Below, piece after piece: positions 10,878-22,480 of a DNA stretch of 64,000 nt. A program made the position numbers and the translations under genes. This stretch comes from Orychophragmus violaceus (taxonomy: Eukaryota; Streptophyta; Magnoliopsida; Brassicales; Brassicaceae): assembly GCA_030180135.1 (NCBI GenBank), contig CM058239.1, forward strand, positions 45,705,270 through 45,769,269, in the 5' to 3' direction. The notes beneath the pieces were generated by a model. The model ran no database searches. It was given only the letters and a program-made list of their open reading frames with translations, and was not told where the DNA came from. The first letter of the stretch is position 1. Each line of letters starts with the position of its first letter.

Positions 10878-11739
10878 ATCTCCCACTTGAACTGGAATCT
10901 CTGTATTCATAATCCCTTTCGTCTCAATATCTCGATTAGTCATAAGGCAAGATTAGTGTCATCCTTATAAAGCCTAATCTTGTTCATCGGACTCTGATTT
11001 GATACTGACAATACAAACGACTCGGGAAAGTCCGTTTGAGCATGGCCATGCGTTTTCCAGTATTCAAATCTCCGATTGGCCTAGAGATATTCACTCCATT
11101 TATATTGGAGGGACAAATCCCATCTTGTTCCATCACTGTAAACTACTCATTTCACAATGTACCCAAACAAGGTCCTTATAACTATCGCAGAACGATAGCG
11201 TTAGACAATGATCAAAGTGCATCAGTCCATGTGCAGTCACATGCATGCGAACTCAGGTCTAAGGACTATACTCTATAGTCGTAGTGAGAATCTCTTATGA
11301 CACAGATATAAATATCCTGAAGAGTTCTCATAAGCGGGTCGCGTCCGGTCGTATGTTCCCAACATACACCTATGTACTAACTTTGATGCCGAGCATCTAT
11401 GACACACTGAGACTTTGTCATAAGTCACGTACCAATCCAGTCTCACACGGTTGTTGGTGTTCCAATTTCAACAACCTTTGACCAGGGACGGGATGATATA
11501 AAACATCTATCAAATATAGGGTCTCATGATCAAGCTAAATGACTTCGATGACTCAAGATCAAGTCATTTACTTCGATGACCTATAAAATGGTTCATATCA
11601 TTTTGGAACGATTATTTCATCACAGTTAAAATAATCTTGAAATAATAATTTCATTAAACATTTTTCAATGTTATTTCAAGAACATATCCAATAACTAAAT
11701 AAAGCCCTTTAATAACTCCCACTGAAATTAAGACTACAT
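10878..11739 (-). other. 3' region of copy A
   Basis: It lies between the decayed pol end and the 3' LTR, starting on the minus strand at a TTTCAGTGGGAG motif and ending at the PPT, whose complement is ATCTCCCACTTG at 10878-10889. It holds the conserved hairpin series; no sense ORF. Confidence 0.75.
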
Positions 11740-14288
11740 CTTAATTTCACTTATCCTACAGCAACAGTCCGAGACTCGTGCTTAGGCCTAAGGAGTGGCT
11801 TCGTTAATAGATTAGCAACGTTCTCATTCGTTGAAACTTGCTGATCTACTTAACATCTCTGTCATTTATCTCATGGAATAGGTTATACCTATCCTCAAGG
11901 TGTTTGGACCTCTGATGTGCAGCTAGTCTCATCTATGCTGGAAATCACATCAAGTTCAGTGACGAACTCTTCTTTCCAAACAACCTCTTTCGCCACTTCC
12001 CAAGCTGCGAAATGTTCAGCTTAAGTCATGGAGTCAGCAACAGTGCCTTGCACCGCCAGATAGACACAAGATATAACCGGACTGTGATCGGAAATCATCT
12101 TTGTCTATTGGAAACTTGCCTTTCAGACTCTGCTGACTTGTAGCACATCACTTTCTCCGTAAATCAAGAACTTATCCTTAGTATTCCTCAAATACTTTAG
12201 GACACACTTTAGGAAACTTGATTCTTTTCTGGATTTGACTGGTCTTTTACTTGTCTTGCTTAACATTAAAGCAACATCAAACAAGTACGTTTCATGGCAT
12301 ACATGATAGATCCAATTACCGAAGCATGTGGAATCCTATCCATGCATTTAAGCTCAGCAGTTATCGTAGGATACTGTATCTTGCTTAACGTAATGCCATG
12401 TGACATTTGCATAAAACCCTTCTTGGATTGCTGAAAAACGTGTAGGACCTTGTCAATTTAAGAATCCTGACATTGTCCTACCAGCTCTTTTGGATCTCTA
12501 TCTTTAAATCCAAAAATCCAAGACTTTCGTGGCTATACCCATGTCATTCACAAAACCAACTCCCAAGCCAGTCCTTTACTTACTGCAGCATTGGGACGTT
12601 ATATCCGAGAATCAGTATGTCATCGACATACACTATGAGAAATGCAATATCGCTCCCACTTATCTATTAGTAAACACACAGTTCCGCTTCGTTCCTGCTC
12701 AAGTCAAAACCTTGACTACTTCAACAGAACGAAGATTCCAACTCCGATATGTTTGCTTCCATCCATGAATGGATCGATGAAGCTAACTTACATAAAATGT
12801 AATTTTTTTTCGGAGTCCGGTCTCACTTTCGCTTCTTTGAATTTCGCAGATTCATCGCTTTCAATGATCATCAGATCATGCGAACTTTCAATGATTATAA
12901 GTTTCAACTAATTACGAGAAATCACTCTCGGATTAGTAACTGATTCATTCATATCTGCGAACTTCAGGCTCCACAGGTGTAGATTCTACAGAAATCTGTA
13001 AATCCTTCCGCTGCTCTCCCTCAATAGGTAAAGCAGCCTCCTGTATTTCTCGAATTTCTTCGAGTTGTACTTTTACTCCCACTGTTCTTCTTGGAAAGTA
13101 ACTTCCCTTCTTAGAAAACAGAATGGTCGTAAAAATACTTTTTACTCCCACTGTTCTTCTTGGAAAGTAATTTCCTTTCTTAGAAAACAGAATGGTCGTA
13201 AAAGTACCGAGCCTTGGTTTCCCTTTGAAAACTTCGAGTTATGCTTTTACTCCCACTGTTCTTCTTGGAAAATAACTTCCCTTCTTAGAAAACAGATTGG
13301 ACGTAAAAGTAACAAGCCTTAGTTTCTCTAGGACAACCAGCGAAGTAGCATAACTACAAATACTCAGTAAAGACAAATTTGGATCGATTCCAATCCACAT
13401 TAACGTGGTGTCTTTCAACCGATATTTGTGGAACTATTTCAGCGTAAACTTAGATATTTTAGAGCGTTATTCTTAAATAATATCATGGAAGATTCGTGTG
13501 ACTCATCTTTAATCATTTCTAATAAGATCTGATTCTTTCTCACAGAAACACCTTCAGGTTTTCAGGAGAAATGAGCTGTGAAACGATTTCACACTCATTA
13601 AGATGATCACACAATCAATGACTTAAGTATTCTCACTCGTGATTTAATCCAGAGTCTTAATACTTTTGTCATTCAGATCCTATACTTCATTTTGGAACTC
13701 TTTCGACCATGTCAAAGAATTCCGACTTGTGTCTCATCAAATGAACACAGTCACACTCACTGAAGTAATCAGTAGAGACAATGAAGTACAGGAAATTTTC
13801 TCTGGCATTACTGCTCATTGGGCCACATACATCAGTATGTTCTAGGTCCAATAAGCCTTTGGGCCTTTCTCTAGCTCGGCTAAGATAGGCCCTTTTCCTT
13901 TTGGTCCAGTAAACAGAATTCAATTCTCATAAGATATCTTATCAAATGGGCCCAACAGTCCATAACTATGGGATTTCTGAATCCGACTTACTCTATGTGA
14001 CCAAGACTTTTATGCCAAGAAAAATCAGGTTTAATTCATTAGATTTAAACCAATTCGGTATTTATGTTACATTTAGGCACTCTTTGGTTTAAAATATAAA
14101 ACCCATTCCATGAATAGGGTGCTACAATTAATATTTCATTAAGATCAAAAGAACAAAACTTGTCTTTTATCAAAATGAAAAACATTCAAATTCTTACAAG
14201 AAAATGAAAGACAATTCTGCTTAAAGCAGGTACATTGTAGCAATTACTTAATAGAACCAAGCCTGGAAGGCATCTATAAGTGAAAATC
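11740..14288 (-). pseudogene. Decayed pol of copy A
   Basis: Same wreckage as at 6198-8745. An integrase-core scrap of 78 codons at 13687-13923 still reads HTDVCGPMSSNA, equivalent to the HTDVCGPMSTNA of intact family 1. The linker triplication is at about 13050-13310. The RT and RNase H parts are broken by stops and indels. Confidence 0.8.
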
Positions 14289-15308
14289 CTACGGCTGAGG
14301 CAGCGTCCATAGCTCCTTCCAGACATGTAGATCCACTTGTCCTTCCTTCAACGTTCTACTGTTGCTTAGGCTCTGCATATTTTCACAAATATCAGTGCCA
14401 CAACCAGTATTCAATACCTTTAAGGTAGAACTTGAAGTAATAACATGAATACCTGAGGAAGTAGTCGCATACATCAACTTCAACTCCTCATCATCTTCCA
14501 TGAATTTAATGCAATCTCTCTTCCAATGCCCTGTCTCCTTACAGTAGCAGCACTTACCAACGTAAGAGGTATCTGACTCGGGCTCAGAAGACACACGCTT
14601 GCCATGATTCAAAATCTGGACAACTTTGTCTTCACCCTTGTCAGCATTAGGTTTAGCAAACCTACCCTTCTCATTCATGAGATTGTACAGGGTACTCTTC
14701 ACGTTTGGCTCAACTGTCTTGAGCATATCATGCAGTTCAGTCAGCGTCTTCGTTAAGCCTTTCTTGATATAGTTCCTTCTGAACTTATCATAGCTTGACG
14801 GCAGTGACTGCAGAATGATCTCAGTTGCCAATTCTTGGCTAACTGGATAATCCAGTTTCCTCCTGTTATCAATGTAACCCATCATTTTACTGACATGAGG
14901 ACTTACTGGATGATCATTTGGTAGCTTGCAGCTAGTGAGAGATTTAACCAACTGGTATCTCTCCACTCTTATCTGCTCCTGAAATTTCAATTTCAGGCTG
15001 CTGATCATCTCTATTGGCGACTCCATGTTCTCATATTGCTTCCGCAAGTCTGAGTCCATGGTAGCCAATATCAGACCACGCACATCTACCGCATCATTAT
15101 AATGCTTATTCCAAGCATCATATGCTGCATGAGAAGCATTGGACCCGATCCTCACGGGGAGAGCTCTCTCAAGAACATAGTCCTTTCTCTCCTGTCTGAG
15201 GACTAGCCTCAGGTTCCGCGACCAAGTCAAGAAATTTGATCCGTTCAGCTTGTCCATCTTAAGGACAGACCGGATCGAGAAAGTGTTTTGATTGTTTGTG
15301 CTAGTCAT
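14289..15308 (-). CDS. gag: Family 2 Gag of copy A (339 aa)
   Basis: Full-length family 2 Gag and, as far as can be judged, the only protein this recently moved element could make. The capsid stretch is followed by a CCHC knuckle at C253, C256, H261 and C266 (CCYCKETGHWKRDC). The vestigial protease motif reads LNTGCG: the catalytic Asp is Asn at residue 300, whereas the older-looking copy at 5208 keeps Asp. It includes the STLYNLMNE segment absent at 5208. The ORF closes with WKELWTLPQP. The start is fixed by the acceptor-like CAG at 15311-15313 and by agreement with copies B and C. Gag would assemble particles into which family 1 pol could be supplied in trans (inference). Confidence 0.9.
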   Translation of the reverse strand: MTSTNNQNTFSIRSVLKMDKLNGSNFLTWSRNLRLVLRQERKDYVLERALPVRIGSNASHAAYDAWNKHYNDAVDVRGLILATMDSDLRKQYENMESPIEMISSLKLKFQEQIRVERYQLVKSLTSCKLPNDHPVSPHVSKMMGYIDNRRKLDYPVSQELATEIILQSLPSSYDKFRRNYIKKGLTKTLTELHDMLKTVEPNVKSTLYNLMNEKGRFAKPNADKGEDKVVQILNHGKRVSSEPESDTSYVGKCCYCKETGHWKRDCIKFMEDDEELKLMYATTSSGIHVITSSSTLKVLNTGCGTDICENMQSLSNSRTLKEGQVDLHVWKELWTLPQP

Positions 15309-16994
15309 AACTGAAAATTAAGATAAAAGGATTTTTAGTTAATATGTTCAATATGATTAATCTCGTATTAAATTTAATATGATTAATCACGCATTATATT
15401 CAATAACATAAGTTACCCTCAATAGAATATAATGATTCCAAGATCCACATATAACTAAGATTAAAGTGGGCCACTGGCCGTCACCAAACCTTAGCTTATA
15501 TCGGTAAGCCCTATATCGGCTAATTATATCCGTGATATAACTCTTGGTTGTGAATCTGGGCCCGAGGCCCAATTCACTCTGATGTCTCAAGGCCCGGGAC
15601 TCCCGATGGCCTAGTCAAGAAAACCGGACTATACAGTCATGTAATCATTAATGTCTGGGACTCCCAATGACATTTATGAATCACAAACCGTCTTACCCAC
15701 GCAAAAGCAGACACCCTCACACTGTAAGGCCATGAATGCAATTGAATGGGCTTCGACAGCTGACATAGCCTGGACAAGACATCCAACGCTTGATATTATT
15801 TGAGGTTCGTAGGTTTATTTAAAAATCATTCCCAAAATAGAAGATTACTATTTCGGGAAACTTTCCATTTTTGGAAACCTACTATTTTTGGAAACTTTCT
15901 AAAATTGGAAACTTTCTGAAAACGGAAACTTTCTAACTTTAGAAATTTCTTAAAATCCAAAACCCGCAAATTCAGAAACTTCTATTTTAAGAAACTTTCT
16001 AATTTCAAAATTTCGGAAACTTTAATTTAAAACCGACTTTATAATTTTATAAAATAGATTTTTTAAATTAATCTGAAGAAAGACTCAAATAACTGGCCCA
16101 ATTGTTTTAACTTCTTGGCCCGAGGCCCAAGAATTGGTCCATGTCCAAGACATGACCCAATTGTCCAATTAATTGACATAACCGGTCTGGTTCATTAAAA
16201 CTGGTCTAACCAAGTTTTAATTACTACGATGACCACAATTGTCAACCGGTTATTTACTAAACCGGAATTTCTCAATTTATTTGGTCCAACCAAATCAAAT
16301 TAGAAATTCCTGGTTTAGGCACTAAATCCAATATTTCTTTCGACATTGGATTTCTTATCCCGGTTTAACCAGATTTAATAAAATTATTAAAATCTGTTTA
16401 TTAAACCAGAACGAATCAATTTTAATTAAAATTTTGAACCGAGCCTTGAACCGAACCGAATTGGTCACGAACCAAACCGAGTTGGTCGTGACCTAGCTTC
16501 CTTCCCAAGAAGCTATCGTCCAGCCGCTCAGCCGCGAGCCAACCGATCCGAGATCGAGGCGATGCAGCTACGGTCGGGACGCTCCATCGGGACGGTACAG
16601 GGACGGCTCACCGGACGGACGCACGCGACCGTATGGACGCTCGGCTGGGACGCGATCGGGACGAGTGATCGGTCGTGACGCGACGATCGATCGCGATCGT
16701 ATGAACCGATCCGATCCGACCATCGTGTGTCCGACCCGCGATCCCTCCGTCCGACCGGCCATCTTCGCCCGCCCGGTCTCTCGGCCGTGATCACTAACCG
16801 GCCAAGCCGGTCGATCACCCTTGGCCAATCAACAAAACCCGAGTCATATAGCTCGGTTTTGTGATTCAAGTGTTTGTTCAGGATTTAATTCAGTTTCTTA
16901 TGTGTTTTTCTTATCAGTAATGGATTCAAAACACATCTAAACAGATTAAACAACCTAAACAATGAATCTAAACAAGAAATCCTAAGAACCAATG
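15309..16994 (-). other. 5' leader of copy A
   Basis: Leader of 1.7 kb from PBS to gag. It has a GC-rich block at 16500-16800 full of CGATCGGGACG-like motifs, the repeat tract 15840-16020, the conserved 67-codon ORF 15387-15590, and the predicted splice acceptor at 15311-15313. The matching donor lies in the 5' LTR at 17115, so the predicted intron is 15311-17115. The GC-rich antisense-like ORFs here (16528-16869) are composition artefacts. Confidence 0.8.
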
Positions 16995-17006
16995 GCTCTG
17001 ATACCA
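16995..17006 (-). other. Primer binding site of copy A (initiator tRNA-Met)
   Basis: The complement reads TGGTATCAGAGC, the standard plant copia PBS, one base inside the 5' LTR end. Confidence 0.95.
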
Positions 17007-17007
17007 C

Positions 17008-17646
17008 TGTTGGAAGTTTCGGTTGATCCTGATTCAATTCTCATATTGATATCAACCTAAACATGCATTAGATCTAGGTGTTCTTATTTAGAAACATTAT
17101 GATCTCACCTTTTACCTGTTTGTTTGCAGCGGAATTGATGAACAGGTCAATGATCAGGGAGATACACCGAGAGATGGATCCTCCAAAGGCTCACACACGC
17201 AATCACCGGAAATTGGCTGCTAGACCACAAGGAGGCTGGCGCAGAGAGAGAGGAGTAAAACGGCGCTAGGTGTTAGGGTTGGAAGGAAAAACAGACTCAA
17301 GTTTTATTCATAAAACTTGTCTAATTCCTTTTGGGCTTTATGGGCCCAAATACCAATCTGATTAAATTCCATTTAATCAGACCCATTAATTCCTCTCTCT
17401 TAGTACGACAAATGCCTAGCACTTTTGTCGTACTTCTGCTAAGCCGTTCCATCATTATTTCCTGCTAGCTTAAGCGTGTGACCCATATGGGATCATACAA
17501 TAAAGGCAATAAGTCCAAGACTTACAGATCATGAGCGGACTCTAGCAAGCCATCATGACCCCCAGCATTGTATGACTTATGTCTGATCACTGACATACTC
17601 TTACGTTATAGAGACAGTACAGAGATTGCTGGTCACAATTCCAACA
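17008..17646 (-). repeat. 5' LTR of copy A, type 1 (639 bp)
   Basis: Identical to 10239-10877 except at one position near the terminus, as compared line by line. It includes the predicted splice donor (GT at 17114-17115, minus strand). Confidence 0.9.
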
Positions 17647-17650
17647 ATAC

Positions 17651-18280
17651 TGTTGGAAGTTTCGGTTGATCCTGATTCAATTCTCATATTGATATTAACC
17701 TAAACATGCATTAGATCTAGGTGTTCTTATTTAGAAACATATGATCTCACCTTTTACCTGTTTGTTTGCAGCGGAATTGATGAACAGGTCAATGATCAGG
17801 GAGATACACCGAGAGATGGATCCTCCAAAGGCTCACACACGCAATCACAGGAAACTGGTTGCTAGACCGAGCTGAGATGGGGCGCAGAGAGAGGAGGAGA
17901 ATCGCGGCTGGGAGGCTTAGGGTTGGGGAGAAGAGACATGGCTTTTAGACATTAAAAGCCTTCTCTTTCCCTTTTGGGCTTTTGGGCCCAATCTGATTAA
18001 ATCACATTTAATCAGACCCATTATTCATTCTCTCTTAGTACGACAAATGCCTAGCACTTTTGTCGTACTTCTGCTATGCCTTTCAACATTATTTCCTGCT
18101 AGCTTAAGCGTGTGACCCATATGGGATCATACAATAAAGGCAATAAGTCCAAGACTTATAGATCATGAGCGGACTCTAGCAAGCCATCATGACCCCCAGC
18201 ATTGTATGACTTATGTCTGATCACTGACATACTCTTACGTTATAGAGACAGTACAGAGATTGCTGGACACAATTCCAACA
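17651..18280 (-). repeat. LTR, type 2 (630 bp), minus
   Basis: TGTTGGAAG to TTCCAACA. It is separated from the LTR of copy A by only ATAC. It belongs to the left arm of the fold-back and lies next to the PPT complement at 18281. Confidence 0.9.
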
Positions 18281-19134
18281 ATCTCCCACTTGAACTGGAA
18301 TCTCTGTATTCATAATCCCTTTCGTCTCAATATCTCGATTAGTCATAAGGCAAGATTAGTGTCATCCTTATAAAGCCTAATCTTGTTCATCGGACTCTGA
18401 TTTGATACTGACAATACAAACGACTCGGGAAAGTCCGTTTGAGCATGGCCATGCGTTTTCCAGTATTCAAATCTCCGATTGGCCTAGAGATATTCACTCC
18501 ATTTATATTGGAGGGACAAATCCCATCTTGTTCCATCACTGTAAACTACTCATTTCATAATGCACCCAAACAAGGTCCTTATAGCTATCACAGAATGATA
18601 GCGTTAGACAATGATCAAAGTACATCAGTCCATGTGCAGTCACATGCATGTGAACTCAGGTCTAAGGACTATACTCTATAGTCGTAGTAAGAATCTCTTA
18701 TGACACAGATATAAATATCCTGAAGAGTTCTTATTAGCGGGTCTTGTCCGGTCGTATGTTCCCAACATACACCTATGTACTGACTTTGATGCCGAGCATC
18801 TATGACACACTGAGACTTTGTCATAAGTCACGTACCAATCCAGTCTTACACGGTTGTTGATGTTCCAATTTCAACAACCTTCGACTAGGGACAGGATGAT
18901 ACAAAACATTTATCAAATATAGGATCTCATGATCAAGCTAAATGACTTTGATGACTCAAGATCAAGTCACTTACTTCGATGACCTATAAAATGTTTCATA
19001 TCATTTTGGAACGATTATTTCATCACAGTTAAAATAATCTTGAAATAATAATTTCATTAAAACATAAATAATGTTTTACAAGAACATATCAAATAACTAA
19101 AATAAAGCTCACAAAACTCCCACTCAAATTTAGA
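18281..19134 (-). other. Family 1 3' region, left arm
   Basis: PPT complement, then the hairpin series, with GCTATCA/TGATAGC in the A:T form of the covarying stem. It ends at the pol stop. No sense ORF. Confidence 0.75.
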
Positions 19135-20006
19135 TTACATTTCAATGTTTCTAATGCCTACAGCTTCAGTCAGGAACTCGAGCTTAGGCCTTGGGAGTGG
19201 CTTTGTCAACGGATCAGCGACATTATCATCTGTCGGAACTCGGCTGATCTTGACTTCCTTTCTATTAATGATGTCACGTATCAAGTGATATCTTCTTTGA
19301 ACATGCTTGGATTTCTGGTGTGATCTTGGTTCCTTTGCCTGAGCTATAGCACCATTGTTGTCACAAAACAGTGCCAGAGGCTCAGCCGCATCTGGTATCA
19401 CACCTAGTTCCATAATGAACTTTCGTATCCAAACAGCTTCCTTCGCTGCTTCTGAGGCGGCGATATATTCAGCTTCCGTAGTGGAATCAGCAACGGTGTC
19501 CTGCTTGGAGCTTCTCCAACTTACTGCACCGCCATTCAGACAAAAGACATAACCGGACTGTGACCGGAAATCATCAGTGTCTGTCTGGAAACTTGCGTCC
19601 GTGAATCCACTGACTTTAAGCACATCACTTCCACCGTACACTAAGAACTTATCCTTAGTATGTCTTAGATACTTCAAGATGTTCTTTACGGCAATCCAAT
19701 GGTTTTCACCTGGATTTGACTGGTATCTACTCGTCATGCTCAATGCATAAGCAACATCAGGACGAGTACAGATCATGGCATACATAACAGATCCTATTGC
19801 AGATGCATAGGGAATGTTCTTCATACGCTCGAGCTCAGCAGCCGACGTAGGGCTCTGCTTCTTGCTTAGCGTTGTGCCATGTACCATCGGCGTGAAGCCC
19901 TTCTTGGAATCTTTCATGCTGAATCTTTGTAGGACTTTGTCAATGTATGAGTCTTGACACAAGCCTATCAGCCTCTTAGGTCTATCCCGATAGATCCTAA
20001 TTCCAA
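19135..20006 (-). pseudogene. Family 1 RT C-terminus and RNase H, left arm
   Basis: Minus-strand reading from GIRIYRD through RNase H (TDASFQTD, STTEAEYIAASEAAKEAVW, LFCDNNGAI) to the NIEM stop. The RT catalytic YVDD is absent. The apparent N-terminal 18 or so residues of the open frame (up to 20058) come from reading through the loop and are not pol. It is open but has no promoter or gag, so it is a dead fragment. Confidence 0.88.
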
Positions 20007-20950
20007 TGCTAAAGTCTGTAAAGGACTGGCTTGGAAGTTGTTTTTCCATGAAAGACATGGGTGAAGCCGCATACGTTCTTGGAATTAGGATCTATCGGGA
20101 TAGACCTAAGAGGCTGATAGGCTTGTGTCAAGACTCATACATTGACAAAGTCCTACAAAGATTCAGCATGAAAGATTCCAAGAAGGGCTTCACGCCGATG
20201 GTACATGGCACAACGCTAAGCAAGAAGCAGAGCCCTACGTCGGCTGCTGAGCTCGAGCGTATGAAGAACATTCCCTATGCATCTGCAATAGGATCTGTTA
20301 TGTATGCCATGATCTGTACTCGTCCTGATGTTGCTTATGCATTGAGCATGACGAGTAGATACCAGTCAAATCCAGGTGAAAACCATTGGATTGCCGTAAA
20401 GAACATCTTGAAGTATCTAAGACATACTAAGGATAAGTTCTTAGTGTACGGTGGAAGTGATGTGCTTAAAGTCAGTGGATTCACGGACGCAAGTTTCCAG
20501 ACAGACACTGATGATTTCCGGTCACAGTCCGGTTATGTCTTTTGTCTGAATGGCGGTGCAGTAAGTTGGAGAAGCTCCAAGCAGGACACCGTTGCTGATT
20601 CCACTACGGAAGCTGAATATATCGCCGCCTCAGAAGCAGCGAAGGAAGCTGTTTGGATACGAAAGTTCATTATGGAACTAGGTGTGATACCAGATGCGGC
20701 TGAGCCTCTGGCACTGTTTTGTGACAACAATGGTGCTATAGCTCAGGCAAAGGAACCAAGATCACACCAGAAATCCAAGCATGTTCAAAGAAGATATCAC
20801 TTGATACGTGACATCATTAATAGAAAGGAAGTCAAGATCAGCCGAGTTCCGACAGATGATAATGTCGCTGATCCGTTGACAAAGCCACTCCCAAGGCCTA
20901 AGCTCGAGTTCCTGACTGAAGCTGTAGGCATTAGAAACATTGAAATGTAA
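20007..20950 (+). pseudogene. Family 1 RT C-terminus and RNase H, right arm
   Basis: Plus-strand copy starting in the loop (MLKSVKDWLGSCFSMKDMG, frame from 20006) and running to the same stop. RNase H acidic residues are visible at D161 (TDASFQ) and E202 (TTEAEY), counted from the Met at 20006. It lacks the RT palm with YVDD. Its third-base pattern follows the copy at 62160-63103 (for example CTCGAG near 20252) rather than the 46 kb copy. Confidence 0.88.
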
Positions 20951-21804
20951 TCTAAATTTGAGTGGGAGTTTTGTGAGCTTTATTTTAGTTATTTGATATG
21001 TTCTTGTAAAACATTATTTATGTTTTAATGAAATTATTATTTCAAGATTATTTTAACTGTGATGAAATAATCGTTCCAAAATGATATGAACCATTTTATA
21101 GGTCATCGAAGTAAATGATTTGATCTTGAGTCATCGAAGTCATTTAGCTTGATCATGAGATCCTATATTTGATAAATGTTTTATATCATCCTGTCCCTAG
21201 TCGAAGGTTGTTGAAATTGGAACACCAACAACCGTGTAAGACTGGATTGGTACGTGACTTATGACAAAGTCTCAGTGTGTCATAGATGCTCGGCATCAAA
21301 GTCAGTACATAGGTGTATGTTGGGAACATACGACCGGACAAGACCCGCTAATAAGAACTCTTCAGGATATTTATATCTGTGTCATAAGAGATTCTTACTA
21401 CGACTATAGAGTATAGTCCTTAGACCTGAGTTCACATGCATGTGACTGCACATGGACTGATGTACTTTGATCATTGTCTAACGCTATCATTCTGTGATAG
21501 CTATAAGGACCTCGTTTGGGTACATCATGAAATGAGTGGTTTACAGTGATGGAACAAGATGGGATTTGTCCCTCCAATATAAATGGAGTGAATATCTCTA
21601 GGCCAATCGGAGATTTGAATGCTGGAAAACGCATGGCCATGCTCAAACGGACTTTCCCGAGTCGTTTGTATTGTCAGTATCAAATCAGAGTCCGATGAAC
21701 AAGATTAGGCTTTATAAGGATGACACTAATCTTGCCTTATGACTAATCGAGATATTGAGACGAAAGGGATTATGAATACAGAGATTCCAGTTCAAGTGGG
21801 AGAT
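20951..21804 (+). other. Family 1 3' region, right arm
   Basis: Begins TTTGAGTGGGAG after the pol stop and ends at the PPT CAAGTGGGAGA. Hairpins are as elsewhere. No sense ORF. Confidence 0.75.
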
Positions 21805-22434
21805 TGTTGGAATTGTGTCCAGCAATCTATGTACTGTCTCTATAACGTAAGAGTATGTCAGTGATCAGACATAAGTCATACAATGCTGGGGGTCATGATG
21901 GCTTGCTAGAGTCCGCTCATGATCTATAAGTCTTGGACTTATTGCCTTTATTGTATGATCCCATATGGGTCACACGCTTAAGCTAGCAGGAAATAATGTT
22001 GAAAGGCATAGCAGAAGTACGACAAAAGTGCTAGGCATTTGTCGTACTAAGAGAGAATGAATAATGGGTCTGATTAAATGTGATTTAATCAGATTGGGCC
22101 CAAAAGCCCAAAAGGGAAAGAGAAGGCTTTTAATGTCTAAAAGCCATGTCTCTTCTCCCTAACCCTAAGCCTCCTAGCCGCGATTTCTCTCCTCTCTCTG
22201 CGCCCCATCTCAGCTCGGTCTAGCAACCAGTTTCCTGTGATTGCGTGTGTGAGCCTTTGGAGGATCCATCTCTCGGTGTATCTCCCTGATCATTGACCTG
22301 TTCATCAATTCCGCTGCAAACAAACAGGTAAAAGGTGAGATCATATGTTTCTAAATAAGAACACCTAGATCTAATGCATGTTTAGGTTGATATCAATATG
22401 AGAATTGAATCAGGATCAACCAAAACTTCCAACA
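21805..22434 (+). repeat. LTR, type 2 (630 bp), plus
   Basis: TGTTGGAATTGTGTCC to CTTCCAACA, followed directly by a PBS. It is therefore both the 3' LTR of the right arm and the 5' LTR of a lost outward element. Confidence 0.9.
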
Positions 22435-22435
22435 G

Positions 22436-22447
22436 TGGTATCAGAGC
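22436..22447 (+). other. Orphan primer binding site
   Basis: TGGTATCAGAGC one base after the LTR. The leader that should follow is missing; 22448-22480 is instead a 30-base piece of minus-strand LTR, then GG and copy B. Confidence 0.9.
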
Positions 22448-22480
22448 TAGGTGTTCTTATTTAGAAACATATGATCTCGG

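Larger units (their letters stand above)
10239..17646 (-). mobile_element. Family 2 element copy A, complete LTR-to-LTR, pol-dead
   Basis: The only element in the window with both of its own LTRs intact and matched. Order on the minus strand: 5' LTR 17008-17646, PBS 16995-17006, leader, gag 14289-15308, decayed pol, 3' region, PPT, 3' LTR 10239-10877. By eye the two 639-base LTRs differ only at 10873, which implies recent insertion. No 5-bp target duplication is visible: the left flank is TGGAC and the right flank is ATACT. The internal part is nearly identical to copies B and C, so one recent source spread or was duplicated. Confidence 0.9.
17651..22434. mobile_element. Fold-back of two family 1 3' ends (inverted LTRs, 72-base loop)
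   Basis: Positions x and 40085-x are complementary: arms 17651-20006 and 20079-22434, each made of an LTR, a 3' region and the C-terminal half of pol, with a 72-base loop at 20007-20078. The loop is ordinary pol sequence continuing into the right arm. The arms are not identical: the 3' regions and LTRs differ at several bases. The left arm resembles 41564-43586 and the right arm resembles 46446-48468. TTCCAA at 20001-20006 is shared by both parent sequences at the turn. Confidence 0.85.

Noticed and set aside
13050..13310. Possible CRISPR-like array in the spaced repeats of the pol linker
   Set aside because: Only three units, irregular spacing, unit homologous to pol coding sequence, plant context.
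13065..13322. 85-codon ORF with repeated FYSHCSSWK units
   Set aside because: Antisense reading of the triplicated pol linker; the apparent Cys repeats follow from the DNA repeat, not from a protein family.
16528..16869. GC-rich 86-113 codon ORFs in the leaders (also 28769-29110, 32246-32587, 57584-57913 and 3328-3672)
   Set aside because: Arg/Asp/Ser/Pro-rich readings in several frames at once, produced by GATCGGGACG-type motifs and lack of stops in GC-rich DNA; differ between families; no domain recognised.
17647..17650. Target site duplication for copy A
   Set aside because: Flanks TGGAC and ATACT do not match; only the final AC-like bases are similar.
19355..19552. 65-codon ORF opposite RNase H (MLSQNSARGSAASG), in every copy
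   Set aside because: Shadow of the RNase H frame; persists because the coding strand is conserved.
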